Assembly (NCBI GenBank): GCA_019456225.1
Contig: VRUI01000001.1
Coordinates: 120,678 to 179,620, forward strand
Source: Planctomycetota bacterium
Lineage (GTDB): Bacteria; Planctomycetota; Phycisphaerae; Sedimentisphaerales; Anaerohalosphaeraceae
Direction of reading: 5' to 3'
Length of the DNA stretch: 58,943 nt
Below, piece by piece: positions 51,750 through 58,943 of this stretch (the first letter of the stretch is position 1; each line of letters begins with the position of its first letter). The notes beneath the pieces are model-generated. The model was not told the DNA's origin. It worked only from the letters and a program-made list of their open reading frames with translations, and ran no database searches. Both the position numbers and the translations under genes were made by a program.

Positions 51750-53324
51750 ATGGTAAACTCTACAATTAAACGGGTTATTGGGCTTTCCGAATTATTCTCG
51801 TTTGCCGGAACGTGGCTGACCAGGCGGGGTAAGCGGTTTACGTCATTGGCGACGATCATCGCTCTTGGTGCGGTACTTGCCGATATACTCGGCGATAATT
51901 TTTTCGCATATCAACTTCCCGTCAATAAATTTGAGATGGCTACCGCGCCCGTATTAGCTGCCGCAGTAACCTTTGGGCTTGGCGGGTCGATGCGCTATGC
52001 CGCGAAATTATTAAGCGGAGCCGACCGTGCCGCCGCCGAGGCGAATTCGGTTTGCGAAGTTCGCGAGATCAAGCAAACACCAAAGGCAACCAGAAAACAG
52101 GCAGAGGATTTGTGGGACAGGGTCGGCCGGTATGAATCAATGCTTGCCAATAATTCGGCAGCATCCCGGCAAGAGGAGGTCAAATTTCTGTCTAAATGCA
52201 GAAGCAAACTTACCTCGGCTCTCAACGGATTGTCAGACGAATGTTTAGTCAGGCATGGAGTAGATTTGCTTAATCGGCAGAAGGGCGTTGACAGGTTAGT
52301 TCGCCACATCGAAGTCGCAAATCCGTTATCGTCGGGGATCGAATCGTCAAAGGAGGGTTTTGTAGAGAGCGTTGTGTTTGCGTTAAACGAAGCAATGCCC
52401 CAAATGGAGCAGGAAATTCGAATCGGATTTGATCTTTCTCAGATCGAGACGTATCGTAATTGGGAGATTTTCGAAAGTAAGCTTTCAAAGGAATATAACT
52501 CAAACAGATTTTTAAAGGCCGCAGCCAGGAAAGCAAATCTACCGCTTTTGCCTGACTTTAAGAGCACCTTTAAGGGGTTTTGCAACGAGATTTTAAAAAA
52601 CCTGACCAGGAATAAATTATACATGTTGGCCGGCAAAGGAATGAACTCCATCAACTCTAAGCTATCTACGCATGCTTTTGACGCACAGCCGTTTATTTGG
52701 CTGACCGATGACCTCGCCCGGCAGATCGGCGAAACCTATGGACAGGAAATTTTAGATCTGGTTCTCACAGACAGGGAAAATATCAGGACGCAGGTATTCT
52801 GGGATAGTGCCGGTCTCAGAAGTCATGTTTATAATTGCTTCGAAGCCGATTATTTGCGGGCTTTAAGGCTTAGGCTTGGATTTGATGTTGAATACGCCGC
52901 AGGGATCTTACATCAAAAACCAAAGGATGATATCGCTGAGATGAGCGATCTGGTTGGCAAGGAGATTTTGACTGATAAGATAATATCCCAATACCGCCAG
53001 CATGCCCGCAGGAGCTTGGAAGAGTCCGCCAAGCTGATATCCGGGCTTGATGATTTTGCAGCCAGGGCAGTAAAAATCGCATTCTATACCGGCAGAGACG
53101 GTGACTCAAAAGGCAATATCGCTCAAGGAGATGCTGCAAAGGTAAGCCAGTTCTCCGACGAGATCGTACAGACGAGGATACATGAATACCTCGCAAGAGA
53201 GCAGGTCAGGGCCCATTGCGAATTGATCGAGAGACTCACCAGCGTAAGCTCCCCAAATAAAACGCCGACACAGAAGCGCGTCAGCGCAAGCTCCCCGAAT
53301 AAAACGCTGACGAAACAAGACTGA
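51750..53324 (+). CDS. Unrecognised membrane-associated protein
   Basis: 524 residues with no family I recognise. Two hydrophobic segments near the N-terminus (about 33-50 and 62-82; LATIIALGAVLADILGDNFF, APVLAAAVTFGLGGSM) would anchor it, followed by about 430 mostly helical, charged residues in the cytoplasm or periplasm. Near residue 100 an SVCEVREIKQTPK segment starts the soluble part. The last 28 residues (SVSSPNKTPTQK, SASSPNKTLTKQ) come from two copies of a REP-like repeat at the gene's 3' end, so the original C-terminus may have been changed. No ribosome-binding site precedes the ATG. It converges on the chaperone operon. Confidence 0.7.
   Translation: MVNSTIKRVIGLSELFSFAGTWLTRRGKRFTSLATIIALGAVLADILGDNFFAYQLPVNKFEMATAPVLAAAVTFGLGGSMRYAAKLLSGADRAAAEANSVCEVREIKQTPKATRKQAEDLWDRVGRYESMLANNSAASRQEEVKFLSKCRSKLTSALNGLSDECLVRHGVDLLNRQKGVDRLVRHIEVANPLSSGIESSKEGFVESVVFALNEAMPQMEQEIRIGFDLSQIETYRNWEIFESKLSKEYNSNRFLKAAARKANLPLLPDFKSTFKGFCNEILKNLTRNKLYMLAGKGMNSINSKLSTHAFDAQPFIWLTDDLARQIGETYGQEILDLVLTDRENIRTQVFWDSAGLRSHVYNCFEADYLRALRLRLGFDVEYAAGILHQKPKDDIAEMSDLVGKEILTDKIISQYRQHARRSLEESAKLISGLDDFAARAVKIAFYTGRDGDSKGNIAQGDAAKVSQFSDEIVQTRIHEYLAREQVRAHCELIERLTSVSSPNKTPTQKRVSASSPNKTLTKQD
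53241..53311. repeat. Two 42-bp-spaced REP-like repeats inside a coding 3' end
   Basis: AGCGTAAGCTCCCCAAATAA (53241) and AGCGCAAGCTCCCCGAATAA (53283) are direct repeats 42 bp apart, in frame. The second is bounded by CGTCAGCG/CGCTGACG inverted ends and matches 13584-13609. Insertion in multiples of three has kept the frame open. Confidence 0.7.
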
Positions 53325-53408
53325 ATTTGCAATCTAAAACGGCTGGAATACCCCCAAAAATAACCTCAGCCGAAAGCCCTAAACCCTGAATAATCAATTA
53401 TAAATAAT

Positions 53409-53638
53409 GTAACCGTTCACGCTTTTTTCCTGTTAATCACTCTAAACTCTCATTTTTGACAGGATAACAGGATGATTATAAAATCTTTCTTCTTTTTTTT
53501 GCTCGTTTTTTTTAAAAAGCAAAACACCAAAACCAGCCATAAGTTGTATGCTTGTGACTACAAAACACCCAGTGGCGGATTTAATTATCATCTTTTTTTT
53601 ATCCTGTAATCCTGTCAAAAAACTCTGTGAACGGATAC
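53409..53638. repeat. 230-bp MITE-like inverted-repeat element
   Basis: GTAACCGTTCAC (53409-53420) is inverted at 53627-53638 with one mismatch. Subterminal TTTTTGACAGGATAACAGGA and its near-inverse around 53600-53620 nest inside. The interior has no ORF. The ends and the TATCCTGTAATCCTGTC core are shared with the 71-bp element at 30228-30298. Between the convergent genes at 53324 and 53652 this element is the main content of the spacer. Confidence 0.75.
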
Positions 53639-53651
53639 TAAATAATCAATC

Positions 53652-54857
53652 TCAAACGTCTAATTCTTCTTTTGTTTCCCCGATCAGTACGAGCATGTTT
53701 TCGGCTTCATCCCTGATGTCGGCGCTCGTATTTATGACCCTGGAATTCCATTTTCGGTATTCCGAGTTTAGCTGCCTGCGAACCTGCCTGTCGTCCATAT
53801 CCGAGGTGATCCCCAGGCAAATTTCCATATCCTCAACCTCATTCATCGCAAAGGGGCGAACGTCCTCTATCATTGCCCGCAGTCTTTCAGTGTTTATATC
53901 GAGCAGTCGTGCGGCATTTTTCAGCATTGCGATCTGTCTGGTGCAAATCGTCTCGCAAGTAGAAATAGCAGACATACAAAGCATCAGGATATTATACTTT
54001 ACGTCGAGAGGGGCGGTTTCGTTAATATGTTTGCAAATCTTCCTGACTCTAAAGTTTTCAATAAAATTGAAATGTCCCATAGCTCCGGCGAGAAACTGCC
54101 GTTGACATATCGCAAAATTTCCAGGCTGATGTTCACTGTCCAGATTGCCGTTTGCCCATTTCTTAATAAGGTTCAACTCGTCGGCGGAAACCTTCTTACC
54201 ACCGCAGGCGGCAAAGCTTAAGGCAAGTGTTACACCCAGCGCGTTTGCATGATAAATATCTTCCTCGATGTCCATGTACCCGTCATCGGGGTTATCGTAG
54301 ACAATTTCATAAGCTCCGTGGGCGATCTCTTCGGATGTATCATGAGAGAATATCGACGTTCTGAACTGCAGCAGTCTCCTTCCCTTTCTGGGCAGTATGA
54401 GACTGTCGCAGGGAATATCCGCGATCGACATCCAGTCGGATAAGACGGTTTCCGCTTTGGGCAGTCTCCCAAGATCGGCATTATAACAGAAGATAGGCGA
54501 GTTTTTCAGATGCCATACTTCAGTTGCGCCATGTACGGAACCGGCTTTGTAGACGCCTTCTGTGATATCGGATACAAATACCTTGGCTGTGGTTTCAAGG
54601 TGATCTTCATGGGGGGAATTTATTGTTCCGCAAATTTCCAGCTTGAAGGAATTTACATCCTCATCGCCGCTTTCGTCTGCTTCAAGGATCGTACGGCAAT
54701 TGAATCTTCCAATATCGGCAGGCCCGCCATTATTAGCGTTTGGAATGCGTTTTGATTTTCGCAGAAATGCGCCAAGACTGCTTTTGATCAGACTGAAAAA
54801 GATCACAGCCGACACTGCAAGAGTAAAACCTATAATAATGATCAAAAGCACATCCAT
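53652..54857 (-). CDS. Membrane-anchored protein with TerB/J-like C-terminal region
   Basis: 401 residues. One helix at the N-terminus (about 3-25; LLIIIIGFTLAVSAVIFFSL) anchors it. A middle of about 180 residues is unfamiliar. From about 210 the sequence is helical, with a TerB-like stretch (ALGVTLALSFAACGGKKVSADELNLIK, with acidic residues), and the last 60 residues (ICLGITSDMDDRQVRRQLNSEYRKWNSRVI) resemble the C-terminal J-type domain of DjlA-like proteins, but no HPD motif, needed to stimulate Hsp70 ATPase, is visible. It is 31 bp downstream of the Hsp70 gene, in the same operon, and is probably its membrane partner. Domain calls are from memory and should be tested by profile search. Confidence 0.72.
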   Translation of the reverse strand: MDVLLIIIIGFTLAVSAVIFFSLIKSSLGAFLRKSKRIPNANNGGPADIGRFNCRTILEADESGDEDVNSFKLEICGTINSPHEDHLETTAKVFVSDITEGVYKAGSVHGATEVWHLKNSPIFCYNADLGRLPKAETVLSDWMSIADIPCDSLILPRKGRRLLQFRTSIFSHDTSEEIAHGAYEIVYDNPDDGYMDIEEDIYHANALGVTLALSFAACGGKKVSADELNLIKKWANGNLDSEHQPGNFAICQRQFLAGAMGHFNFIENFRVRKICKHINETAPLDVKYNILMLCMSAISTCETICTRQIAMLKNAARLLDINTERLRAMIEDVRPFAMNEVEDMEICLGITSDMDDRQVRRQLNSEYRKWNSRVINTSADIRDEAENMLVLIGETKEELDV

Positions 54858-54888
54858 AAATATATCCGCACCAATAGAAATTATCGAA

Positions 54889-56454
54889 TTATTCTACCGT
54901 AAGAGCCTCTAGTTCTTTTGCATGCTCAAGGAGGTCTTCTTTAGAGGTGCCGGCGTCTTCTTCAATAGACAGATCGATCTCAAAAACCTCGTTCGATTGA
55001 ACATCTTCGAATTTGCAATGCATTCTCTGATTCAGGTCGTAACCGTAAGTTACCTTGATAGGACATTTAGCGGCCCTGTCAGGAGGCAGCTCAAGCGTGT
55101 GAGTCGCTATCTTATTGACGTACTCAGGGCTCTCGCCTTCGCCCTGTGTGACATTTATCAAAAGTTCGGTCTGTCCTTCGGTCATAGTGTAGAATGTCTC
55201 TGTGACCTCGCAGGGCAGGGGCGTATTCTTTTTCAGGATCAAATGATTCTTGATGACGTGCTTACCCGTTTCTTTGTCTATGGGAGCACATATCGTTCCA
55301 TAGCTGTGATTGCAAACGTCGGTAAGCTTGATATCTTTCAGCGAGTTTGTAATCGAAGCGTCGAGTTTGTCGGGGTTTTCTCGCTGCATTGTAAGGCCTG
55401 CGTGCAGTGCGGCGCCGAGCGCTACGCATTCGTCAACGTTAACGATCGATTCGGGAACATACCCGAATATTTCCTCAAGCCTTTTCTGGACAAGGGGAAT
55501 TCGGCTGGACCCGCCGGCTAGTATGACTTTGTCAATGTCTTCGGGTTTAAGCTTAGCTTCTCCAAGGGCCGTTTCGATCAGCATATCTGTTCTGCCAACG
55601 AGCGATGAGATAGCTTCCTCGAAATCCTCACGTTTAATCTCCAGACGCATGCTCCCGGCAGGGCCGTACAGCATTACCCTGGCTACCTTGCGACGTGAAA
55701 GTGTTTTCTTGATATCTTCGGCTTCGTCTTCGTATTTTGCTCTTTCTTCGTCGGTCTCGATCAATTCGCTGTCGAATTTCTCTTTGTAGGCGTTCTCCAT
55801 CATTTCCAGAATCTTTCTGTCGAAGTCAACGCCGCCAAGAGCATGTTCGCCCTGCGAACAGACTATGTCAATTTCCTGTCCGTTGGCGTTCATTATCGTA
55901 ACATCGAAGGTACCGCCGCCAAGGTCGTAGACGAGGATCTTTCCGGACACTTCGATGGTCGTTGCGTAATAAAGAGCAGCTGCTACAGGTTCGTTCACGA
56001 TGCCTATGACGTTTAGTCCGGCAAGGGCTCCGGCGTCCATAGTCGCTTTTCTGCGAACTTCATCAAAGTGTGCGGGAACCGAAATCACTACGTCGCTAAC
56101 ATTTCCATGTTCGCTTGAGCACTCCTGAGCGAGTTTTTTCAGTATCAGGCTCGAAAGCTCTACGGGCGACCAGTCTTTGCCGTCGATTTTCTTACTGTAA
56201 TCGGTATCGCCCATATGACGCTTGATCCAACGCACAGATCTGTCAACATTCATATGCCGGGAGTTCAGGGCTTCGATACCTACCCTTGCAAGGTTCGAGT
56301 CTTCTTCGTCAAAGAAGATTGCCGAAGGGGTAAGTCTTTCGCCTTCTGCGTTAGCTACGACTTCGGGTTTTCCGATCGCATTTAATATTGCCAATGCCGA
56401 AAATGTCGTTCCGAGGTCTACTCCTGCGATATTTCTTTTAGTCTTGTCAGCCAT
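54889..56454 (-). CDS. Hsp70-family chaperone with shortened C-terminus
   Basis: 521 residues. The nucleotide-binding domain is complete: phosphate loop 1 (GVDLGTTFSALAIL), INEPVAAALYY-type segment (VNEPVAAALYYAT), phosphate 2 (YDLGGGTFDVTIM), adenosine (ILAGGSSRIPLVQ). A beta substrate-binding domain follows (about 385-500; LILKKNTPLPCEVTETFYT, IKVTYGYDLNQRMHC). DnaK is about 640 residues; the helical lid is almost absent here (last 20 residues only), and the DnaK EEVD-like end is missing. Without a lid, binding to clients should be more dynamic. The gene is 23 bp downstream of a membrane-bound GrpE-like gene and upstream of a membrane-anchored J-like protein, so it serves a specialised, membrane-linked role and is not the housekeeping DnaK. 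Confidence 0.93.
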   Translation of the reverse strand: MADKTKRNIAGVDLGTTFSALAILNAIGKPEVVANAEGERLTPSAIFFDEEDSNLARVGIEALNSRHMNVDRSVRWIKRHMGDTDYSKKIDGKDWSPVELSSLILKKLAQECSSEHGNVSDVVISVPAHFDEVRRKATMDAGALAGLNVIGIVNEPVAAALYYATTIEVSGKILVYDLGGGTFDVTIMNANGQEIDIVCSQGEHALGGVDFDRKILEMMENAYKEKFDSELIETDEERAKYEDEAEDIKKTLSRRKVARVMLYGPAGSMRLEIKREDFEEAISSLVGRTDMLIETALGEAKLKPEDIDKVILAGGSSRIPLVQKRLEEIFGYVPESIVNVDECVALGAALHAGLTMQRENPDKLDASITNSLKDIKLTDVCNHSYGTICAPIDKETGKHVIKNHLILKKNTPLPCEVTETFYTMTEGQTELLINVTQGEGESPEYVNKIATHTLELPPDRAAKCPIKVTYGYDLNQRMHCKFEDVQSNEVFEIDLSIEEDAGTSKEDLLEHAKELEALTVE

Positions 56455-56477
56455 TTTGCACCTGTATTCTAATTAAC

Positions 56478-57761
56478 TTAGTCAAATAATTTAACTCTTG
56501 CACTGCGAACAACCCTGGTATTATCTTCGTCGATCATGTACTGATAACCGGGTTTGATCACTTCCGCTATTTTACCTTTAATGTTTTTGTCGTTCGAGGT
56601 GACTTTTTCTTTTGTAACTTCCGCATATTTTTCCTGACCGCTGTAATCGCTGTTGACGTCAGGACTAAACTGTTCAACTCCGCTCGATTCCAGCGAAAAG
56701 ATCAATTCGTCCCGGATCTCTTCAAGGTCGGAGGTGTCAATATCGTTATCTGCAAGCCGGTTGATACGGTTTTCAATGTTGTCGATGCACCGAATAATTC
56801 TCAGGCAGAAATTCTTGACTATGTTCCAGTCATAACCTTCCTGGAGCTTCTCGTTCCTGTTTTGCTGCTGACTGGCATAATCACGGATAGCCGAAATCTG
56901 CTGAGCAAGATCGGTCAGAACTGTATCGTCTGCGCCGGGTTTTTCCGTTGCCGCTTCTTTGACTGATTCGGCCATTTGCCGCAGTTCAATTACCTGTTTT
57001 TCAAGGTTTTCGCTCTGAGCCTTCAGTGATTTGTCAACTTTGTTGACTTGCTCGTTGTAGCCTGTAATGATCGTGTTTCGAATGTTTTCTTCAAGTTGAT
57101 CGAAAGTTTTTTCTTTGATGCCCATTTCGGCGGCATCTTCGCTTTCCCTGCCGCAGTTGGCCGTCTCCTCGTCGCAGTACATTACGTTGATATTTTCAAA
57201 GTCGTACACCGACCGGTTTGAGAGAATATCCGTTACGGGCTGATGTTTTATCCTGGCTATCCCTTTTGCGGATTTTTTAAACTTAGGCTTTTCTTCCTCG
57301 GCGTGTGCTTCTTCGGTAATCTGTTCGGGCTCGTTGATCACACCGCAATCCTGGTGGTGCATATTGTTAAATAACGAGCGTTCCTTACGAATAAAACTTG
57401 TCGCTTTCGATTTGTACACCCGCAATACCACCCAACCTGTTATAATTAATCCGCCCAGTGCAACACAACCGGTTGACACAGATGTAATAAGGGGCCTGAT
57501 CGTAGTGTTTCTTTTCTGGATTCTTTCGAGTTCGGCCTGCCAGTTATCGTTTCCCAGGGCTTCTGATAGTCTTCTGATATCCTCTTCACCGGCGATCATT
57601 TTGTCAAGTTTGCTTAGTTGGGCTTTCAGCATTTCATCGTGCTCGGCAATACGCACCTTTTCTACATTTCGGTCAAGAGCGACCCAGCAGAAACCGGCGA
57701 CGCCTAATAGCCAAAGAGCAAGGATAAAAGTGATATATTTTTTAATTTTCGCTGTAATCAT
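56478..57761 (-). CDS. Membrane-anchored GrpE-like nucleotide exchange factor
   Basis: 427 residues from the ATG at 57761 (an AAAGGA lies upstream; frames starting at 57803 or 57884 add a hydrophobic stretch of doubtful origin). Two membrane helices, at about 8-27 and 92-115, are separated by a coiled-coil linker. After a long variable region comes a coiled coil (about 230-300; EQVNKVDKSLKAQSENLEKQ) and then a GrpE-like C-terminal part: YDWNIVKNFCLRIIRCIDNIE as the helical bundle and a beta domain with SSGVEQFSPDVNSDYSG and GKIAEVIKPGYQYM. Ordinary GrpE is a soluble protein of about 190 residues. Followed at once by an Hsp70 gene, it is presumably that protein's exchange factor, fixed at the membrane. 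Confidence 0.82.
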   Translation of the reverse strand: MITAKIKKYITFILALWLLGVAGFCWVALDRNVEKVRIAEHDEMLKAQLSKLDKMIAGEEDIRRLSEALGNDNWQAELERIQKRNTTIRPLITSVSTGCVALGGLIITGWVVLRVYKSKATSFIRKERSLFNNMHHQDCGVINEPEQITEEAHAEEEKPKFKKSAKGIARIKHQPVTDILSNRSVYDFENINVMYCDEETANCGRESEDAAEMGIKEKTFDQLEENIRNTIITGYNEQVNKVDKSLKAQSENLEKQVIELRQMAESVKEAATEKPGADDTVLTDLAQQISAIRDYASQQQNRNEKLQEGYDWNIVKNFCLRIIRCIDNIENRINRLADNDIDTSDLEEIRDELIFSLESSGVEQFSPDVNSDYSGQEKYAEVTKEKVTSNDKNIKGKIAEVIKPGYQYMIDEDNTRVVRSARVKLFD

Positions 57762-58016
57762 GTTCGAATATTTTTCCTTTTTTAAACTACTTACATAAAA
57801 CATAAGAAACGAATCCCCTGCAATCAAATTACTGAATAAAAAAAAAGGAAAAAAAACGACGCCCGATAATACCCTTAATGCCAATTCCGATTAATCAATG
57901 CGCCCTTTTGTCATTCCCGCGAAAGGCGTCAATCCATAGTAAAATAGCTTCTCCCGAAGGCGGTTTCATATTTTTCTGCACATGCCTAAAATGTTACTAA
58001 TTTACGATTAACGCAG
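57762..58016. other. Upstream region of the chaperone operon
   Basis: 255 bp that must contain the promoter of the chaperone operon (minus strand). A hydrophobic open frame continues upstream of 57761 without a ribosome-binding site, and GTCATTCCCGCGAAAGGC at about 57911-57928 resembles widely dispersed bacterial repeat words. No clear promoter hexamers are seen. Confidence 0.4.
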
Positions 58017-58943
58017 GGTAACCCGAGAAAACCTGAAAGCCGACTAACCCGAGAAAACCCGAAAGATTACTAACATCCAAATAAACACGCGCTATGTCCC
58101 CGAGTGACATTCTGGGTCAACATATACTATTGGCCCCATAAACCCCATTATTCCGCATCAAATTGTATTAATAAACCCCATTTCCACAGTAAACCAATAA
58201 TAATCCGTGCAAAACTTGAAAAGCTGTCTAACCCGAGAAAACCCGAAAACCGGCTAACACGAGAAAACTTGAAAAGGTGGCTAACACGAGAAAACCCGAA
58301 AACCGGCTAACACGAGAAAACCCGAAAGATTACTAACATCCAAATAAACGCGCGCTATGTCCCCGAGTGATATTCTGGGTCAACATATACTATTGGCCCT
58401 ATAATACCCCTTATTCCGCATCAAATTGTAGTAATAAACCCCATTTCCACAGTAAACCAATAATAATCCGTGCAAAAACTTGAAAATCGGCTAACACGAA
58501 AAAACCAGAAAACCAGCTAACACGAGAAAACCCTAAAGATTACTAATATGCAAATAAACGCGCACTATGTCCCCGAGTGACATTCTGGGTCAACATATAC
58601 TATTGGCCCCATAAACCCCCTTATTCCGCATCAAATTGTATTAATAAAACCCATTTCCACAGTAAACCAATAACAATCCGTGCAAAAACTTGAAAAGCTG
58701 TCTAACCCGAGAAAACCCGAAAGATCAACTAACACGAGAAAACCCGAAAGATCACTAACATGCAAATAAACGCGCGCTATCATACTGGCCCCTGAAGAAG
58801 CGAGACACTTGTTAGCGTGTATGTTATGATGTGTAATGAGCCATAGACGAATGAAACCACGACAGAGTTTACCACCCTCGCTGCCGCTTAGAATTGTCTT
58901 GATTTTAGGGGAGCACACGGCCTATGTCCCCGAGTGACATTCT
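58017..58943. repeat. Nested tandem-repeat array running off the right edge
   Basis: Large units share TATGTCCCCGAGTGACATTC followed by an ATATACTATTGGCCC segment and CCGCATCAAATTGTA; unit starts are at 58093, 58356 and 58566 (spacings 263 and 210 bp), with a damaged unit near 58778 and another beginning at 58923. Between them lie 26-bp subrepeats of the type GGCTAACACGAGAAAACCCG in varying number (about two, four or five, two to three, two), which explains the unequal unit length. ATGTC-CCCGAGT-GACAT can form a small hairpin. 26 is not a multiple of three and no frame stays open, so it is non-coding. Confidence 0.9.

Noticed and set aside
58631-58918. 95-residue minus-strand ORF in the tandem array
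   Set aside because: It depends on the local phase of the 26-bp subrepeats, which does not keep a reading frame from unit to unit.
58017-58943. CRISPR array
   Set aside because: The repeated words are not separated by unique spacers of constant size, subrepeats are directly adjacent, and no cas genes are present.

Overview
The window most resembles a chromosome segment of a Planctomycetota bacterium, probably class Phycisphaerae (inference from content; no rRNA or other phylogenetic marker is present). Pointers are a LEPR-XLL surface protein, a DUF1080 sugar hydrolase fused to HEAT repeats, paired Gfo/Idh/MocA oxidoreductases with a sugar-phosphate isomerase/epimerase, a URO-D-like protein, many PAS/hybrid kinases, an HDOD response regulator, and gene-poor spacers full of short inverted repeats.

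Layout. 1-2093 (-): the N-terminal part of a giant DUF4347 surface protein that runs off the left edge. 2553-6069 (+): two overlapping sensor/hybrid histidine kinases. 6070-11702: a plasmid- or phage-like island with about 1.6 kb of hairpin-rich, apparently non-coding DNA ending in a strong terminator, then a cassette of tiny genes separated by hairpins, a zinc-ribbon protein and a Toprim-like protein. 11801-13564: asd and truA. 14045-18348 (-): an overlapping kinase / REC-HDOD / REC-PAS-kinase operon. 18633-21825: an aminotransferase, a small gene plus HTH regulator, and a lipoprotein. 21879-32979 (-): a copper/heavy-metal efflux cluster (periplasmic YHS and heavy-metal-binding proteins, outer-membrane channel, adaptor, RND pump) ending in an ECF sigma factor and its anti-sigma factor. 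A shared GGAAC-N16/18-CG(A/T)T motif lies upstream of the sigma gene and three metal genes, so the sigma factor probably controls the cluster and itself.

33391-36515 (-): a chemoreceptor with a c-type haem motif, and cheW. 37142-39251: a URO-D-like protein and a relic of an alpha-2-macroglobulin. 39520-43441 (+): a POT peptide transporter and an S9 peptidase, plausibly a peptide-scavenging pair; the transporter carries an external insertion that matches, in swapped order, sequence in the surface protein at the left end. 43442-44766: a gene graveyard around tRNA-Ser(CGA). 44767-50807 (+): a four-gene sugar oxidation/hydrolysis operon. 50875-51594: a truncated IS4-type transposase. 51750-53324: an unrecognised membrane protein. 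53652-57761 (-): a chaperone operon with a membrane-anchored GrpE-like protein, a short-lidded Hsp70 and a membrane-anchored protein with a TerB/J-like tail. 58017 to the right edge: a nested tandem-repeat array.

The strongest candidates for something undescribed are the large structured RNA candidate (about 6480-7680), the membrane-tethered Hsp70 system, the swapped adhesin domain in the transporter, and the inferred ECF metal regulon.
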